Source: a virus. Taken from it: DNA of 39,886 nucleotides. The position numbers and the translations under genes are program-made. The stretch is from IMG/VR virus record IMGVR_UViG_3300045119_000451, positions 1 to 39,886 of that record, one strand, 5' to 3'. Below the pieces are notes generated by a model, which made no database searches, had not been told where the DNA came from, and saw nothing but the letters and a program-made list of their open reading frames with translations. The first letter of the stretch is position 1, and every line of letters starts with the position of its first letter. Positions 20,396-28,340 of the stretch are shown piece by piece.

Positions 20396-21460
20396 TCACG
20401 ATGCGTCTCGCCAGGTGAACACCGCGGCGGTCACGGACTCGGTGAACGTCGCCGGGTGGAAGCGGATCTCGTTCGCTCCGGACGACAGGGTGAACCACCG
20501 CGACACCCCGAAGTCGGCTTTGTCGTAGCGGGAGTTGGTCGGGTCGCCGTTGAGCAGGATCGTGTGGGCTCGTGTGTCGATCTCGAGGTACTCGTCGGCG
20601 GCCAAGGTGAGGTCGACGAAGATGAGCGAACGACCCTGGGTGTTGTTGTCGAGCACCGGTTCGGTCACCGGCCCGTAGATGCGGATGATCGGGTAGGCGT
20701 CGGCGACGCCGGCGTTGACGAGGGTGGCCGAGCCGAGCACCGGTGAAGCGGGGTAGATGCGGTCGAACGTGAGCGGATAGGTACGTCCGACGACGACACC
20801 GTCGGCGACGGCGTACACGGTCGCGGTGTGTTCGACGGCCGACTCGAGGGTCCCGAGCGGTGCGACCCATTGCACGGTGACGACGGCTGCTTCGATGCCG
20901 GTGCCTTCGTCGTAGAGCCCGTCGCCGATGACGTCGGAGAGGCTCGAGCGGCGCAGCATGATCCGCTGTTCCGGGGCGTCCGCCGCGGTCTGCACGTACA
21001 TGTACGGGCGCAGCTTGGGTGCTCGGAACGCGTTCAACGCCTGCCGGAGCGCCCACGGGGAGCCGGTGTCGGGGGACAGGACGACCGACAGGGTCACGTT
21101 GCGGGCGCCGGTGTAGGCGGTCGTGTCGTCGGTGCCGTCGGCGTCGGGCGCGTCGGCGGCGACGGCCCGGGTGATCGGATCGCCGAGGTCGAGTTTCTGG
21201 CCCCAGTAGCCGGCGGCCCGATCGATGACGAGCGGGTCGAGCCCGGGCGCCTCCAACCGGATCGTCGGGTAGACGGTGGGACGCCCGACGATCGGGGGTG
21301 GGACGTCGATCGGTGCCGGCGGTTCGGTCAGCGCACCGGAGTGGCCGCCCGCGACCAGTCGGGCGCCGCGGCCAACGATGTCGGGGGGTGGCGGTTCGGT
21401 GAGGGTGCCGGTGTGGCCGCCGGCGACGAGTCGGGCGCCGGGCCCGTCGATGTCGCTCAT
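20396..21460 (-). CDS. Distal tail protein (Dit / Sipho_tail-like) with repeated N-terminal tag
   Basis: A 354-residue protein directly after the tape measure, where Dit is expected. The body (YPTIRLEAPGLDPLVIDR ... GARNVTLSVVLSPDTGSPWALRQALNAFRAPKLRPYMY ... TVQWVAPLG) has the N-terminal sheet pattern of Sipho_tail proteins. The first ~48 residues are unusual: the 13-residue motif GARLVAGGHTGTL is repeated as GARLVAGGHSGAL 24 residues later, separated by Pro/Glu-rich linkers. The same motif opens the tail-terminator-like protein at 25502-25948. ATGA overlap with the tape measure. Confidence 0.75.
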   Translation of the reverse strand: MSDIDGPGARLVAGGHTGTLTEPPPPDIVGRGARLVAGGHSGALTEPPAPIDVPPPIVGRPTVYPTIRLEAPGLDPLVIDRAAGYWGQKLDLGDPITRAVAADAPDADGTDDTTAYTGARNVTLSVVLSPDTGSPWALRQALNAFRAPKLRPYMYVQTAADAPEQRIMLRRSSLSDVIGDGLYDEGTGIEAAVVTVQWVAPLGTLESAVEHTATVYAVADGVVVGRTYPLTFDRIYPASPVLGSATLVNAGVADAYPIIRIYGPVTEPVLDNNTQGRSLIFVDLTLAADEYLEIDTRAHTILLNGDPTNSRYDKADFGVSRWFTLSSGANEIRFHPATFTESVTAAVFTWRDAS

Positions 21461-23907
21461 ACGCCGGCGAGGTGGAAGTTGGCGAGGCGGAAGAACCCGT
21501 CGGCATCGACGTCGTTGTGGACCTCGAGATGCTCGACGTTGAGCCCGGTACGGGTCGCACCGGTCGCGCCACTGCCACCGGCCGACATGAGCGACGCCGA
21601 CGACGCTCGGATCGCCCGCGTGTCGGACGCGTTGTGCACGACCGACCCGCGGGGCAAATCGACGAGCTCCGGTCCTTCCTCGGCGAGCCAGGTGAGCCCG
21701 CCGCGCCAGAACGACGTGCCCGCGGCGGTCTTGGGGACCCTCGGGAAGTCCGTCGGATGGGTGATGACGGTGCCCGACGGCAGGGGTCCCTGCCAGTTGT
21801 TCGGTACGACGACCCGCAATGTCGCCGTGTACGGGCCGGCGGCCAGACCGTCGAGCGCCGTCTGGGCGGCGGCGGTGAGAGCGACGGCTTTCACGTCGGC
21901 CTGGCGTGCCGACCCGCTCGGCGCGGTGAGTTCGTTCAACGTGGTCGCCGACTGCTCGAACGACGCGTCGTCGGTGTGCGCCAGGATGTCGGTCACCTTG
22001 GAGACCGGGATGTTGTTCGCCTCGGCGATGAACCCCGCGATGGAGGCTCGCTGGGCCGGGGTCGCCTTCTCCGCGGCGAACAGCATTTCCCGGTTCCAGT
22101 CGGTTTGCTGTTGCGTCGCGTTGTACGTGGCGCCGGTCGCTGTCGCGTGGTCGACGCTCAGCTTCACGACGGCGTCGGCGACCGAGGCCGCGTTCAGGGT
22201 GCCCTCCCGGTACAGCGCGTTGATGTCGGTCTGGTCGCCCTTCGCCTCTTTGACCTTCGTGGCGAGTTCGGCTTCGAACTTCGCGTAGGTGTCGGTGGCG
22301 TCGGCGAGCGCGAACGTGTCGTCGGCGGCGCCGCGCATCGCCGATGCCTTCGCCAGGAGCGCGTCCGCTTCGGCGTGCATCGCGTCGACCGTCGCCTGAA
22401 CTTTCTTCTCGAGTTCGGCCTGTGCGGCCGCGCTCAGATCAGTCGCGGCCGTGCCGTTGTCGGTTTCGGCGGTCAAGGTTTTCTGGGCGGCGGTTTGCGA
22501 GTTGAAGCTAGAGACGATGTCGTCGACCGCCGCCGCGCCGCCCACTTCGGTGTCGAGCAGTTTCGTTGCTGCTTCGTTGCCGCCTATGGCTTGCTTGCGG
22601 AGTTCGGCCAGCGCGCCGGCAACCAGGTTCGCCTGGTCGGGAGACAGTTTGTCGAAGACCTCCCGGAAGTCGTCGGCGTTGATCGCCACCTCGTGGAAGC
22701 CGTTCTTGAACCCGTCGAAGAACTTCGACGACGTACCTTTCGACGCCTCCATCTGGTGCGACATCTCGGCCACCTTCTCGATGATGACCTGCGGTCCCGC
22801 CTCGCTCTTGCCCATCGAACCGAGGGACACGGTGAGATCGTCGAACGCCTTGCTCGCCCGATGGGTGTCCTCCGTGACCTTGTCGAGAATTTCGAGTCCG
22901 GCGACGGCGATACCGATGAGACCGAGGGCCTTCCCGGCGATCCCGGCCGCTTTCCCCATGTTGTTGAGCGCGCCGGTCGAATCGACGAACCGGGACTTCA
23001 TCTTCATCGCCTGCCCGGCCACGACCGACAGGGTGCCGACCAAACCGACACCGGCGGTGGCGAAGGTGAGGAACGTCCCTGCCGCCCCGCCGGTCACCGC
23101 GTTGGCCTTGCCGACGAGATCGACGACGGTACCGATGCCGTCGGCGAGATGGCCGATCATCGGCGCCGCGCTCTGACCGATGGAGAGGCCGAGTTCCTCG
23201 ATCGAGTCGGTGAGATGGTCGAGATCGCCGCGGTAGTCCTTCGCTTTCTGCACTTCGCCGGGGTTGATCACCTTGGCGTCGGCGACATCGGCGAGCGACG
23301 CCTTCAGCTTGCCCGACCCTTCGCCGATCAGCTCGGCCATCCCCTGCCAGCCCTTGCCCAACAGCGCGGCCGCCGCGGTCTGCCGGGCGGCCGGGTCGGT
23401 CATCGCGTTGAGCGCGTCGACCGTCGACAGGAACGTCGCGTTCACGTTGACCGCGCCGTCTTTGGTGCGGATCACTTCGGCGCCGATCGCCGCGAACTTG
23501 TCGGGCGTCAGATCGGCGGCCTTGTTCAACTTGCCGAGCGAGGACTGCACCGTGTCAGCTTCGACACCGAGATCGCCTGACACCTCGATCCACCGTGACG
23601 CCGCGTCGACGGTGAGCCCGGTCGCCAACGACATCTTGTTCGCGTGGAGGGCGAGGTCCTCGAAGTTGCCGGCCAGCTTGATTAGCCCGGTGCCCGCCGC
23701 CGCCGCCATCCCCGTGGCGATACCGCCGAACTTGGTGAGACCGCCACCGACCTTGTCGAACGACGACGTCAACGACTTGCCGGCGTCGTCGCCGGCTTTC
23801 TTCGCGGCCGCCGCGACCGGCGCGCCGAGCTCCTTTTCGAGGCCCGCCGCGATGCCCTTGGTGGTCGGGATGATGCTGACGTACGCGGATGCGAGTTCTA
23901 CCGCCAT
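21457..23907 (-). CDS. Tape measure protein
   Basis: An 816-residue protein with the N-terminal start typical of tape measures (ASAYVSIIPTTKGIAAGLEKELG), Ala/Gly/Lys-rich helical repeats, hydrophobic segments around ~40-70 and ~285-345 (VGLVGTLSVVAGQAM; KALGLIGIAVAGLEIL), and a C-terminal FWRGGLTWLAEEGPELVDLPRGSVV motif seen in many actinophage tape measures. It sets tail length, and by the usual ~0.15 nm per residue this predicts a tail near 120 nm. Lies between the frameshifted chaperones and Dit. Confidence 0.92.
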   Translation of the reverse strand: MAVELASAYVSIIPTTKGIAAGLEKELGAPVAAAAKKAGDDAGKSLTSSFDKVGGGLTKFGGIATGMAAAAGTGLIKLAGNFEDLALHANKMSLATGLTVDAASRWIEVSGDLGVEADTVQSSLGKLNKAADLTPDKFAAIGAEVIRTKDGAVNVNATFLSTVDALNAMTDPAARQTAAAALLGKGWQGMAELIGEGSGKLKASLADVADAKVINPGEVQKAKDYRGDLDHLTDSIEELGLSIGQSAAPMIGHLADGIGTVVDLVGKANAVTGGAAGTFLTFATAGVGLVGTLSVVAGQAMKMKSRFVDSTGALNNMGKAAGIAGKALGLIGIAVAGLEILDKVTEDTHRASKAFDDLTVSLGSMGKSEAGPQVIIEKVAEMSHQMEASKGTSSKFFDGFKNGFHEVAINADDFREVFDKLSPDQANLVAGALAELRKQAIGGNEAATKLLDTEVGGAAAVDDIVSSFNSQTAAQKTLTAETDNGTAATDLSAAAQAELEKKVQATVDAMHAEADALLAKASAMRGAADDTFALADATDTYAKFEAELATKVKEAKGDQTDINALYREGTLNAASVADAVVKLSVDHATATGATYNATQQQTDWNREMLFAAEKATPAQRASIAGFIAEANNIPVSKVTDILAHTDDASFEQSATTLNELTAPSGSARQADVKAVALTAAAQTALDGLAAGPYTATLRVVVPNNWQGPLPSGTVITHPTDFPRVPKTAAGTSFWRGGLTWLAEEGPELVDLPRGSVVHNASDTRAIRASSASLMSAGGSGATGATRTGLNVEHLEVHNDVDADGFFRLANFHLAGV

Positions 23908-23911
23908 GCCG

Positions 23912-24609
23912 TCACCGTCCCTTCCGCCATTTGTCGAGGATCACCCGCATCTGCTCGGGCGTGTACGAACGGTTGCCGATCCGCCCGCCGTCACGCTTCG
24001 CCTTGTCGCCGGGCCGGCGCACAGGTTTCGAAGCTTTCGGTTTGTTGTTCTTCAGCTGCTGCCCGCTGGCCATGACCTCGGCGTAGAAGTTGCCGACCTG
24101 CACGGCGTCAAACAGGTTGGCGAGGAGGTGTTCGATGTCGCCCCATAGCGCCCGCTCACCGATCGCGGCTCCCACGTAGGCCGATTCGCGGGGCAGATGG
24201 CGCAGGAGTACACCGAGGCGTCGCCAGGTGAGCCGGTCGGTGCCGAGATCGGCGAGCAGATCGAGGTGGTGGAAGCGCGACAGGTCGGATTCGATGGCCT
24301 CCCCGTGTTCGCTCAGGACGTCGAGGAGGCCTCGGATTCCCCCGCGTCGAGACCCTGCTGCTCGCGCATGATGCCGTTCAAGATTCGCCAGTTGCCACCG
24401 GCAGAGGTGAAAGCGGCGTGCTGCTCGACACCGAGGATCAGTTCGAGGGCGTCGTCCGATTTGCTTTCCGCGAGAGCCGCCCAGGCCGTCTCGGGCCACA
24501 GCTCGGCAGGTGGCATGGTGATCTCTTTACCGTCGGGAAGATCGACCAGGATCCCTTCGGCGGCGTTCTTGCGTTCGATGTACTCCGCGAGGTTGACTCG
24601 TTTGGTCAT
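23912..24609 (-). CDS. Tail assembly chaperone fusion (gpGT-like, by -1 frameshift)
   Basis: The second chaperone frame (23912 to about 24340) has no good start of its own but reads as ... GLLDVLSEHGEAIESDLSRFHHLDLLADLG ... GERALWGDIEHLLANLFDAVQVGNFYAEVMASG, ending in a Lys/Arg-rich tail. A -1 shift at GGGGGAA (24337-24343) joins it to the upstream gpG-like frame, giving about 232 residues. Such pairs, made in a fixed ratio, assemble the tail around the tape measure and are absent from the virion. Position before the tape measure supports the call. Confidence 0.8.
24313..24609 (-). CDS. Tail assembly chaperone (gpG-like)
   Basis: A 98-residue protein made without the frameshift. It starts MTKRVNLAEYIERKNAAEG, and has PPAELWPETAWAALAESKSDDALELILG and an acidic end. 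It is the shorter, major product of the overlapping pair. Lies downstream of the tail tube gene, with a plus-strand gene in between. A ribosome site GGAGA lies ahead of the ATG. Confidence 0.82.
   Translation of the reverse strand: MTKRVNLAEYIERKNAAEGILVDLPDGKEITMPPAELWPETAWAALAESKSDDALELILGVEQHAAFTSAGGNWRILNGIMREQQGLDAGESEASSTS
24337..24343 (-). other. Programmed -1 frameshift site GGGGGAA
   Basis: On the minus strand the zero frame reads GCG GGG GAA. Slipping one base back lets the P-site tRNA re-pair with GGG and moves the A site to GGA, entering the downstream frame, which then stays open for about 140 codons. Conserved phage tail-chaperone frameshift sites are of this G-run/A type. Confidence 0.75.
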
Positions 24610-24656
24610 CAGACCGGGTCTCCTTCCGACGCCGACGTGTCGGTGGCGCTCATAGG

Positions 24657-24926
24657 GTGCAGTCATGGTTTCATGCGAAGGGACACCGCGCCCCGATAGC
24701 GGATCTGTCGACGCAGTTGGACCTCGACGACGCTCTGGCAGCGATGGGCCGACGTTCGGTAGCTCACCGAGTCGCCGCGGCGGTCGCCACGGTGATCGTC
24801 GCCGGCCTCGCCGTCATCGGCGCCCTGTGGGTGGTCGACAAGGTGACCGCTCATCCCGAAGACGGCAGGAAGGCACTTCGCGAGTTCATCTGTCCGAGAG
24901 AGCCGACGAACCCGATCTGCTCCTGA
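24657..24926 (+). CDS. Plus-strand membrane protein inside the tail operon (moron-like)
   Basis: An 89-residue protein on the opposite strand to every neighbour. Residues ~37-60 form a membrane helix (RVAAAVATVIVAGLAVIGALWVV), followed by a ~27-residue extracellular tail with two cysteines, FICPREPTNPICS. Codon third positions are strongly G/C in this frame. It lies between the tail tube gene (convergent, four bases away) and the chaperones. Lone reverse-strand genes in late operons are typical morons expressed from prophages, so a surface-change or exclusion function is plausible. GTG start. An internal start at residue 30 is possible. Confidence 0.65.
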   Translation: MQSWFHAKGHRAPIADLSTQLDLDDALAAMGRRSVAHRVAAAVATVIVAGLAVIGALWVVDKVTAHPEDGRKALREFICPREPTNPICS

Positions 24927-24930
24927 GAAC

Positions 24931-25461
24931 TCAGGCGGTGCCGGCGGTCTCGTAGTACTTGTGGATCTTCACGCCGTCGGCACCGGGGAAACATTCGAGG
25001 GTGACCGGATAGCTGACCGCGTTGCCGTTCACGTAGGACACGTCACCACGTTCGGAAAGCTGACCGTCCTCGGCGACGAGCCGCACGTGATCGTCGCCGT
25101 CCATCACCTCGACGACGATGACGTGGTGCTCGCGTGCACCACCCGAGATCTCGACGACACCGGCCGCGTAGTTGCCGTAGAACAGCTCGAGCGAGTTCGC
25201 GTTCGATTCCTGCATCGTGAACTTGAGCGTCGCCGAATGCTCGGTCTCCAAGATCCGAACCACCGCCCCGTTCTGCCACGCCTTCAGTTTCGTGGTCGAC
25301 GACGACTGGCCTTCGACGACACCGGACTCCTCGAGATAGCCGACCTCCTTGTACGCGGCGACCAGCGCAGCAGAGGCGTCGGCGGGGAGTGCGGTTCCGA
25401 GTACTGCGAAGTACACGCCGCCGGTGAGACCGACGACAACTTTTGACGCGTCAAGAGTCAT
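24931..25461 (-). CDS. Major tail protein (tail tube subunit)
   Basis: A 176-residue beta-rich protein: TLDASKVVVGLTGGVYFAVLGTALP, then KEVGYLEESGVVEGQSSSTTKLKAWQNGAVVRILETEHSATLKFTMQESN, typical of siphophage tail tube subunits, and HHVIVVEVMDGDDHVRLVAEDGQ. AAAGGAG lies eight bases before the ATG. Position between terminator-like and chaperone genes agrees. Assembled in many copies around the tape measure. Confidence 0.88.
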   Translation of the reverse strand: MTLDASKVVVGLTGGVYFAVLGTALPADASAALVAAYKEVGYLEESGVVEGQSSSTTKLKAWQNGAVVRILETEHSATLKFTMQESNANSLELFYGNYAAGVVEISGGAREHHVIVVEVMDGDDHVRLVAEDGQLSERGDVSYVNGNAVSYPVTLECFPGADGVKIHKYYETAGTA

Positions 25462-25501
25462 GACGGTCTCCTTTGGGTAATCGCCGGGATTGGCGGGTGG
25501 G

Positions 25502-25948
25502 TCAGTTACCGCGGATGTGGACGACTGCGGTCCACGTGAAACGGCGCGACGAGCTCACGGGGTCCGGGAGCTCGGCCGGTCCGGACATCTCCTCGACGAG
25601 GTAGATCGCCGGGGTGACGCCGAACTGGTATTGCAAGGCGTTGAGGTGGGCGCGGACGAGCTCGGCGTTGGTGGCCGCCAGGTCGCCGCCCGGCGCCCAC
25701 GACTCGACGGTGAGATGGGCGGCATCGACGACGAGGTTCGCTCGCGGGCCGCCGGTGCGGAAGATACGGGCGAACACCGACGGACGCGGGCTGGGGACGT
25801 CGTGCACGATCACGAGAGTCGGGATAGCGACGCGAAGCCGGGCAATCACGACGGCCGCCGCGTTGGGGAACGTAACGACGGCCGAGCGAGGGGCGACAAG
25901 CGCCCCCGAGTGGCCGCCGGCGACGAGCCGGGCGCCGAGGTCGCTCAT
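25502..25948 (-). CDS. Tail terminator / tail completion-like protein with repeated N-terminal tag
   Basis: A 148-residue protein, fourth in the connector set, where tail terminators lie. Residues ~27-148 (FPNAAAVVIARLRVAIP ... LVVDAAHLTVESWAPGGDLAATNAELVRAHLNAL ... RRFTWTAVVHIR) match the mixed fold of these proteins. Residues 5-17, GARLVAGGHSGAL, are the same tag as the two copies in the distal tail protein at 20396-21460. ATGA overlap upstream. A 40-base gap precedes the tail tube gene. Confidence 0.7.
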   Translation of the reverse strand: MSDLGARLVAGGHSGALVAPRSAVVTFPNAAAVVIARLRVAIPTLVIVHDVPSPRPSVFARIFRTGGPRANLVVDAAHLTVESWAPGGDLAATNAELVRAHLNALQYQFGVTPAIYLVEEMSGPAELPDPVSSSRRFTWTAVVHIRGN

Positions 25949-26208
25949 GTCCGGCCGGCGTCGATCGCTTTGGTGAGAACCCGGTTCTTCGCCTCGAGTT
26001 CCATGGCGGCGAAGTCCTCGGTCCACACCATCGCCCGGGCCCGGGTCTTGCCGACCTGTACGTCGTGGCCGAACTCTCCGCCCGACGCGCCGGCGGCCGC
26101 AGCGATCTTGGCAGCGATCGCTCCGACCAGCGCGACCGTCGCCGCACCTTTGAGTAGCTGTCGTTCGATCTCGGGAGGGATGAGTTCGATCTTGACGGTG
26201 CCGGCCAT
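25945..26208 (-). CDS. HK97 gp10-like neck / head-tail connector protein
   Basis: An 87-residue protein starting MAGTVKIELIPPEIERQLLKGA, with a helical middle and VWTEDFAAMELEAKNRVL end, like short gp10-type neck proteins. Its ATG overlaps the preceding stop (TGATG). Joins head and tail. The call rests on position and size more than on motif. Confidence 0.6.
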   Translation of the reverse strand: MAGTVKIELIPPEIERQLLKGAATVALVGAIAAKIAAAAGASGGEFGHDVQVGKTRARAMVWTEDFAAMELEAKNRVLTKAIDAGRT

Positions 26209-26543
26209 CAGCCGACCACGATCCGAAGCGCGGTTTCGATGTGGTGTTCGCCGCGTGGTGTCCACGCCGAGTTGGGTTCACCGTCGAGCTCGTACAGCCG
26301 ACCGTCGATACGGACCCGGTCGCGCGCCGTCACCGGAGTACCGGCGGGCAAGGTGAGCGTCAGCGTGCTCGAGGTGGCGTCACGGCCGTCGAGGACCTCG
26401 ATGCTCGAGGCTTGTGCGAGCCAGCCGACCGTCGAGATCTCGGTCGCGGTCGTCCAGTCGGGCTGCGGGTCGCCGTAGACGTCGGTAACCGTTCCGGCCG
26501 TGATGACGTCGACGTCGCGGACGAGGAGAGTGGCGAGGCTCAT
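26208..26543 (-). CDS. Head closure / head-tail joining protein
   Basis: A 111-residue beta-rich protein: VDVITAGTVTDVYGDPQPDW, then WLAQASSIEVLDGRDATSSTLTLTLPAGTPV and RVRIDGRLYELDGEPNSAWTPRGEHH. This matches SPP1 gp16-like stoppers, which close the portal after packaging. Follows the gp6/gp15-like adaptor with an ATGA overlap. Confidence 0.78.
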   Translation of the reverse strand: MSLATLLVRDVDVITAGTVTDVYGDPQPDWTTATEISTVGWLAQASSIEVLDGRDATSSTLTLTLPAGTPVTARDRVRIDGRLYELDGEPNSAWTPRGEHHIETALRIVVG

Positions 26544-27196
26544 ATGATCACCTGCGGCATCATGTTCGCCGGGGTGCTGGCGACCCGGCGGTAGGCGTCG
26601 AGGATGTCCCGTTCGGCCTGGAGCATGCCGAACCCGCCGGCGGCGGCAGCGGATCCGAGCGTGTAGCTGTACCCCTGGATCGATTCGGTGGTGATGCCGG
26701 CATCGACGGGTTCACGGCCGATCGCGCGCATGACGATGGAGCAGACGACACCGACGATGTCGTCAGGGACGGGGTCGTAGCCGTGGGTGTATGTGACGTC
26801 CACGGCCATGATCCCGGTTCTCCACGGTTCCCACGCCCAGGTATCGGGGACGTTCGGTGAGGTCCACAGGTCGTCGAACCCGAACCACTGATAGAGCACC
26901 GGGTCGCCGTTCATGTTGGTGACCGAGGTGACGGCGGTGACGGGCCGTTGCGGGAGTCGGACCTTGCCGCCGCGGACGCGGAGCCGATCGGTAGTTGTTT
27001 CCTCGGTGATGGTCTGGCGGGTGTAGTTCCGTACCGACGCGGAGGCGTCGGTGAGGAGCGCGTCGATGCGAGCCGCCTCGACCGTCGTGAGCGCGCGGCC
27101 GAGTCGGGCGACGACATCGGCGGAGGTTGCGAGTTCGGGTAGGGGCGAACCGGAAGCCGACGGTGAACTGCCTTCTTCGATCAGGAATCGCGTCAC
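26540..27196 (-). CDS. Head-tail adaptor (gp6/gp15-like)
   Basis: A 218-residue protein. Residues ~25-60 are a helical segment, LATSADVVARLGRALTTVEAARIDALLTDASASVRNYTRQ, characteristic of phage gp6-like connectors, followed by a central beta region and a C-terminal helix. Its GTG overlaps the methyltransferase stop, so the adaptor is separated from the capsid only by the sugar-transferase cassette. Attaches to the portal ring. Confidence 0.82.
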   Translation of the reverse strand: MTRFLIEEGSSPSASGSPLPELATSADVVARLGRALTTVEAARIDALLTDASASVRNYTRQTITEETTTDRLRVRGGKVRLPQRPVTAVTSVTNMNGDPVLYQWFGFDDLWTSPNVPDTWAWEPWRTGIMAVDVTYTHGYDPVPDDIVGVVCSIVMRAIGREPVDAGITTESIQGYSYTLGSAAAAGGFGMLQAERDILDAYRRVASTPANMMPQVII

Positions 27197-27732
27197 GATG
27201 CCTCCCATTCGCCGACGAACACAGACTCGGCCCATTTCGTGCTGGTGCCGTACGGCAGGAACGTCAACTCGGCGGTCTGCACCCATGTGCCACCGGAGCG
27301 GACGAGGGTGCAGCAGCGTTCGGTGCCGGCGCCGGTCGCCAGGTACTCGTCGAGTGCCTGGTGTTGACCGGAGCCGATGGTGATGAGCATGCGGCCCGAC
27401 GGCATGAGGAGATCTCGGAGATGGTCGAGGGCTTTCACCGCGTCGGCGATGTGTTCGAGTGTCGACACGGACAGGATCCATTCGTAGCGGCCGCCGATGT
27501 CGAACACGTCGATGTTGTCGACACCGTCACCTTGCTCGTACAGGTCGACGACCCGGTGGCCGTGATAGCCGTAGTGGCCCATGACGTTGCCGACCTCGAG
27601 CCCACCGATATGACCGGACGGTGGGAGCCAGTCGAACGCGATCGGGATTTCCACCGCCCGTTCGTTCAGTGCGGTGGTGTTGTATTCGTGGTCGAAGGCT
27701 TCGAGCTCGACACCGAAGTAACGGAACCTCAC
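27193..27732 (-). CDS. SAM-dependent methyltransferase of the glycosylation cassette
   Basis: A 179-residue protein. It reads GGLEVGNVMGHYGYHGHRVVDLYEQGDGVDNIDVFDI, then YEWILSVSTLEHI, the class I SAM-methyltransferase order in which the acid after a glycine-containing first strand binds SAM and S-x-x-x-x-E-H-I follows strand 4. Motif I is not the canonical GxGxG. Proteins of this kind often sit beside sugar-transferases and may methylate the transferred sugar. GTG start, overlapping the preceding stop. Confidence 0.7.
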   Translation of the reverse strand: MRFRYFGVELEAFDHEYNTTALNERAVEIPIAFDWLPPSGHIGGLEVGNVMGHYGYHGHRVVDLYEQGDGVDNIDVFDIGGRYEWILSVSTLEHIADAVKALDHLRDLLMPSGRMLITIGSGQHQALDEYLATGAGTERCCTLVRSGGTWVQTAELTFLPYGTSTKWAESVFVGEWEAS

Positions 27733-28340
27733 AGCCAGCTCCCGCACCAATGGTGCACGGCGTAGGTGTTGGGGTTGCCGGTGAAATCCTCGTGGCGCCG
27801 GTCCTTCTCCGAGTAGTGGTACGGATAGAACGCTTCGGGGGCGAAGAGGGTGACATCGCGGCGGCACGGCAGGATCGTGGTGGTGACACCGGGACCGGTC
27901 GCCCAGGCGCCGTCACCGGTGCGCCAGTCGGTCGAGCCGGACTGGATCCGTTCGAGCGCCAGTTCGATACAGGCGTGGATGGCGGGGTGGACCGCTTCGG
28001 CGCCGAGGACGGCGTCGGGGATGATGTGGGCGTCTTCGTAGGCGGCGAACATGCGGAGCCGGAGGAGCTCGTCGAACGGGCGTAGCACTTCGACGTCAGA
28101 GTCGAGGTACACGCCGCCGTTCGCCCACAGCGCTTCCAGACGGACGAGTCCGGCCAGTTGTGCCCCGGAACGGCATTTCGGCCACACAGGGGCGGTGAGC
28201 GGGAACTGTGCCGGGTCGATCGGGTCGCGCAGGGTGACGTGATCCCAGGACGGGTGGAGTTCGATCGCGGTCACCCACCATGCTTCGACTTCGTCGGTGG
28301 TGGTGGCCGGTACGCAGCGGATGAGACGGGCCGGGATCAC
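27729..28340 (-). CDS. GT32-like glycosyltransferase (DXD)
   Basis: A 203-residue protein beginning IPARLIRCVPATTTDEVEAWW. LVRLEALWANGGVYLDSDVEVLRPFD holds the DXD motif (D-S-D) of the GT32/capsular-polysaccharide-type transferase superfamily, which uses nucleotide sugars. Short for a whole GT32 domain but contains the key region, followed by HHWCGSWL. GTG start overlapping the previous gene. Probably transfers a sugar to a virion protein or to another sugar. Confidence 0.78.
   Translation of the reverse strand: MIPARLIRCVPATTTDEVEAWWVTAIELHPSWDHVTLRDPIDPAQFPLTAPVWPKCRSGAQLAGLVRLEALWANGGVYLDSDVEVLRPFDELLRLRMFAAYEDAHIIPDAVLGAEAVHPAIHACIELALERIQSGSTDWRTGDGAWATGPGVTTTILPCRRDVTLFAPEAFYPYHYSEKDRRHEDFTGNPNTYAVHHWCGSWL

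Noticed and set aside
21472-23580. A 702-codon plus-strand open frame
   Set aside because: It mirrors the tape measure gene, whose N- and C-terminal motifs are recognisable on the minus strand.
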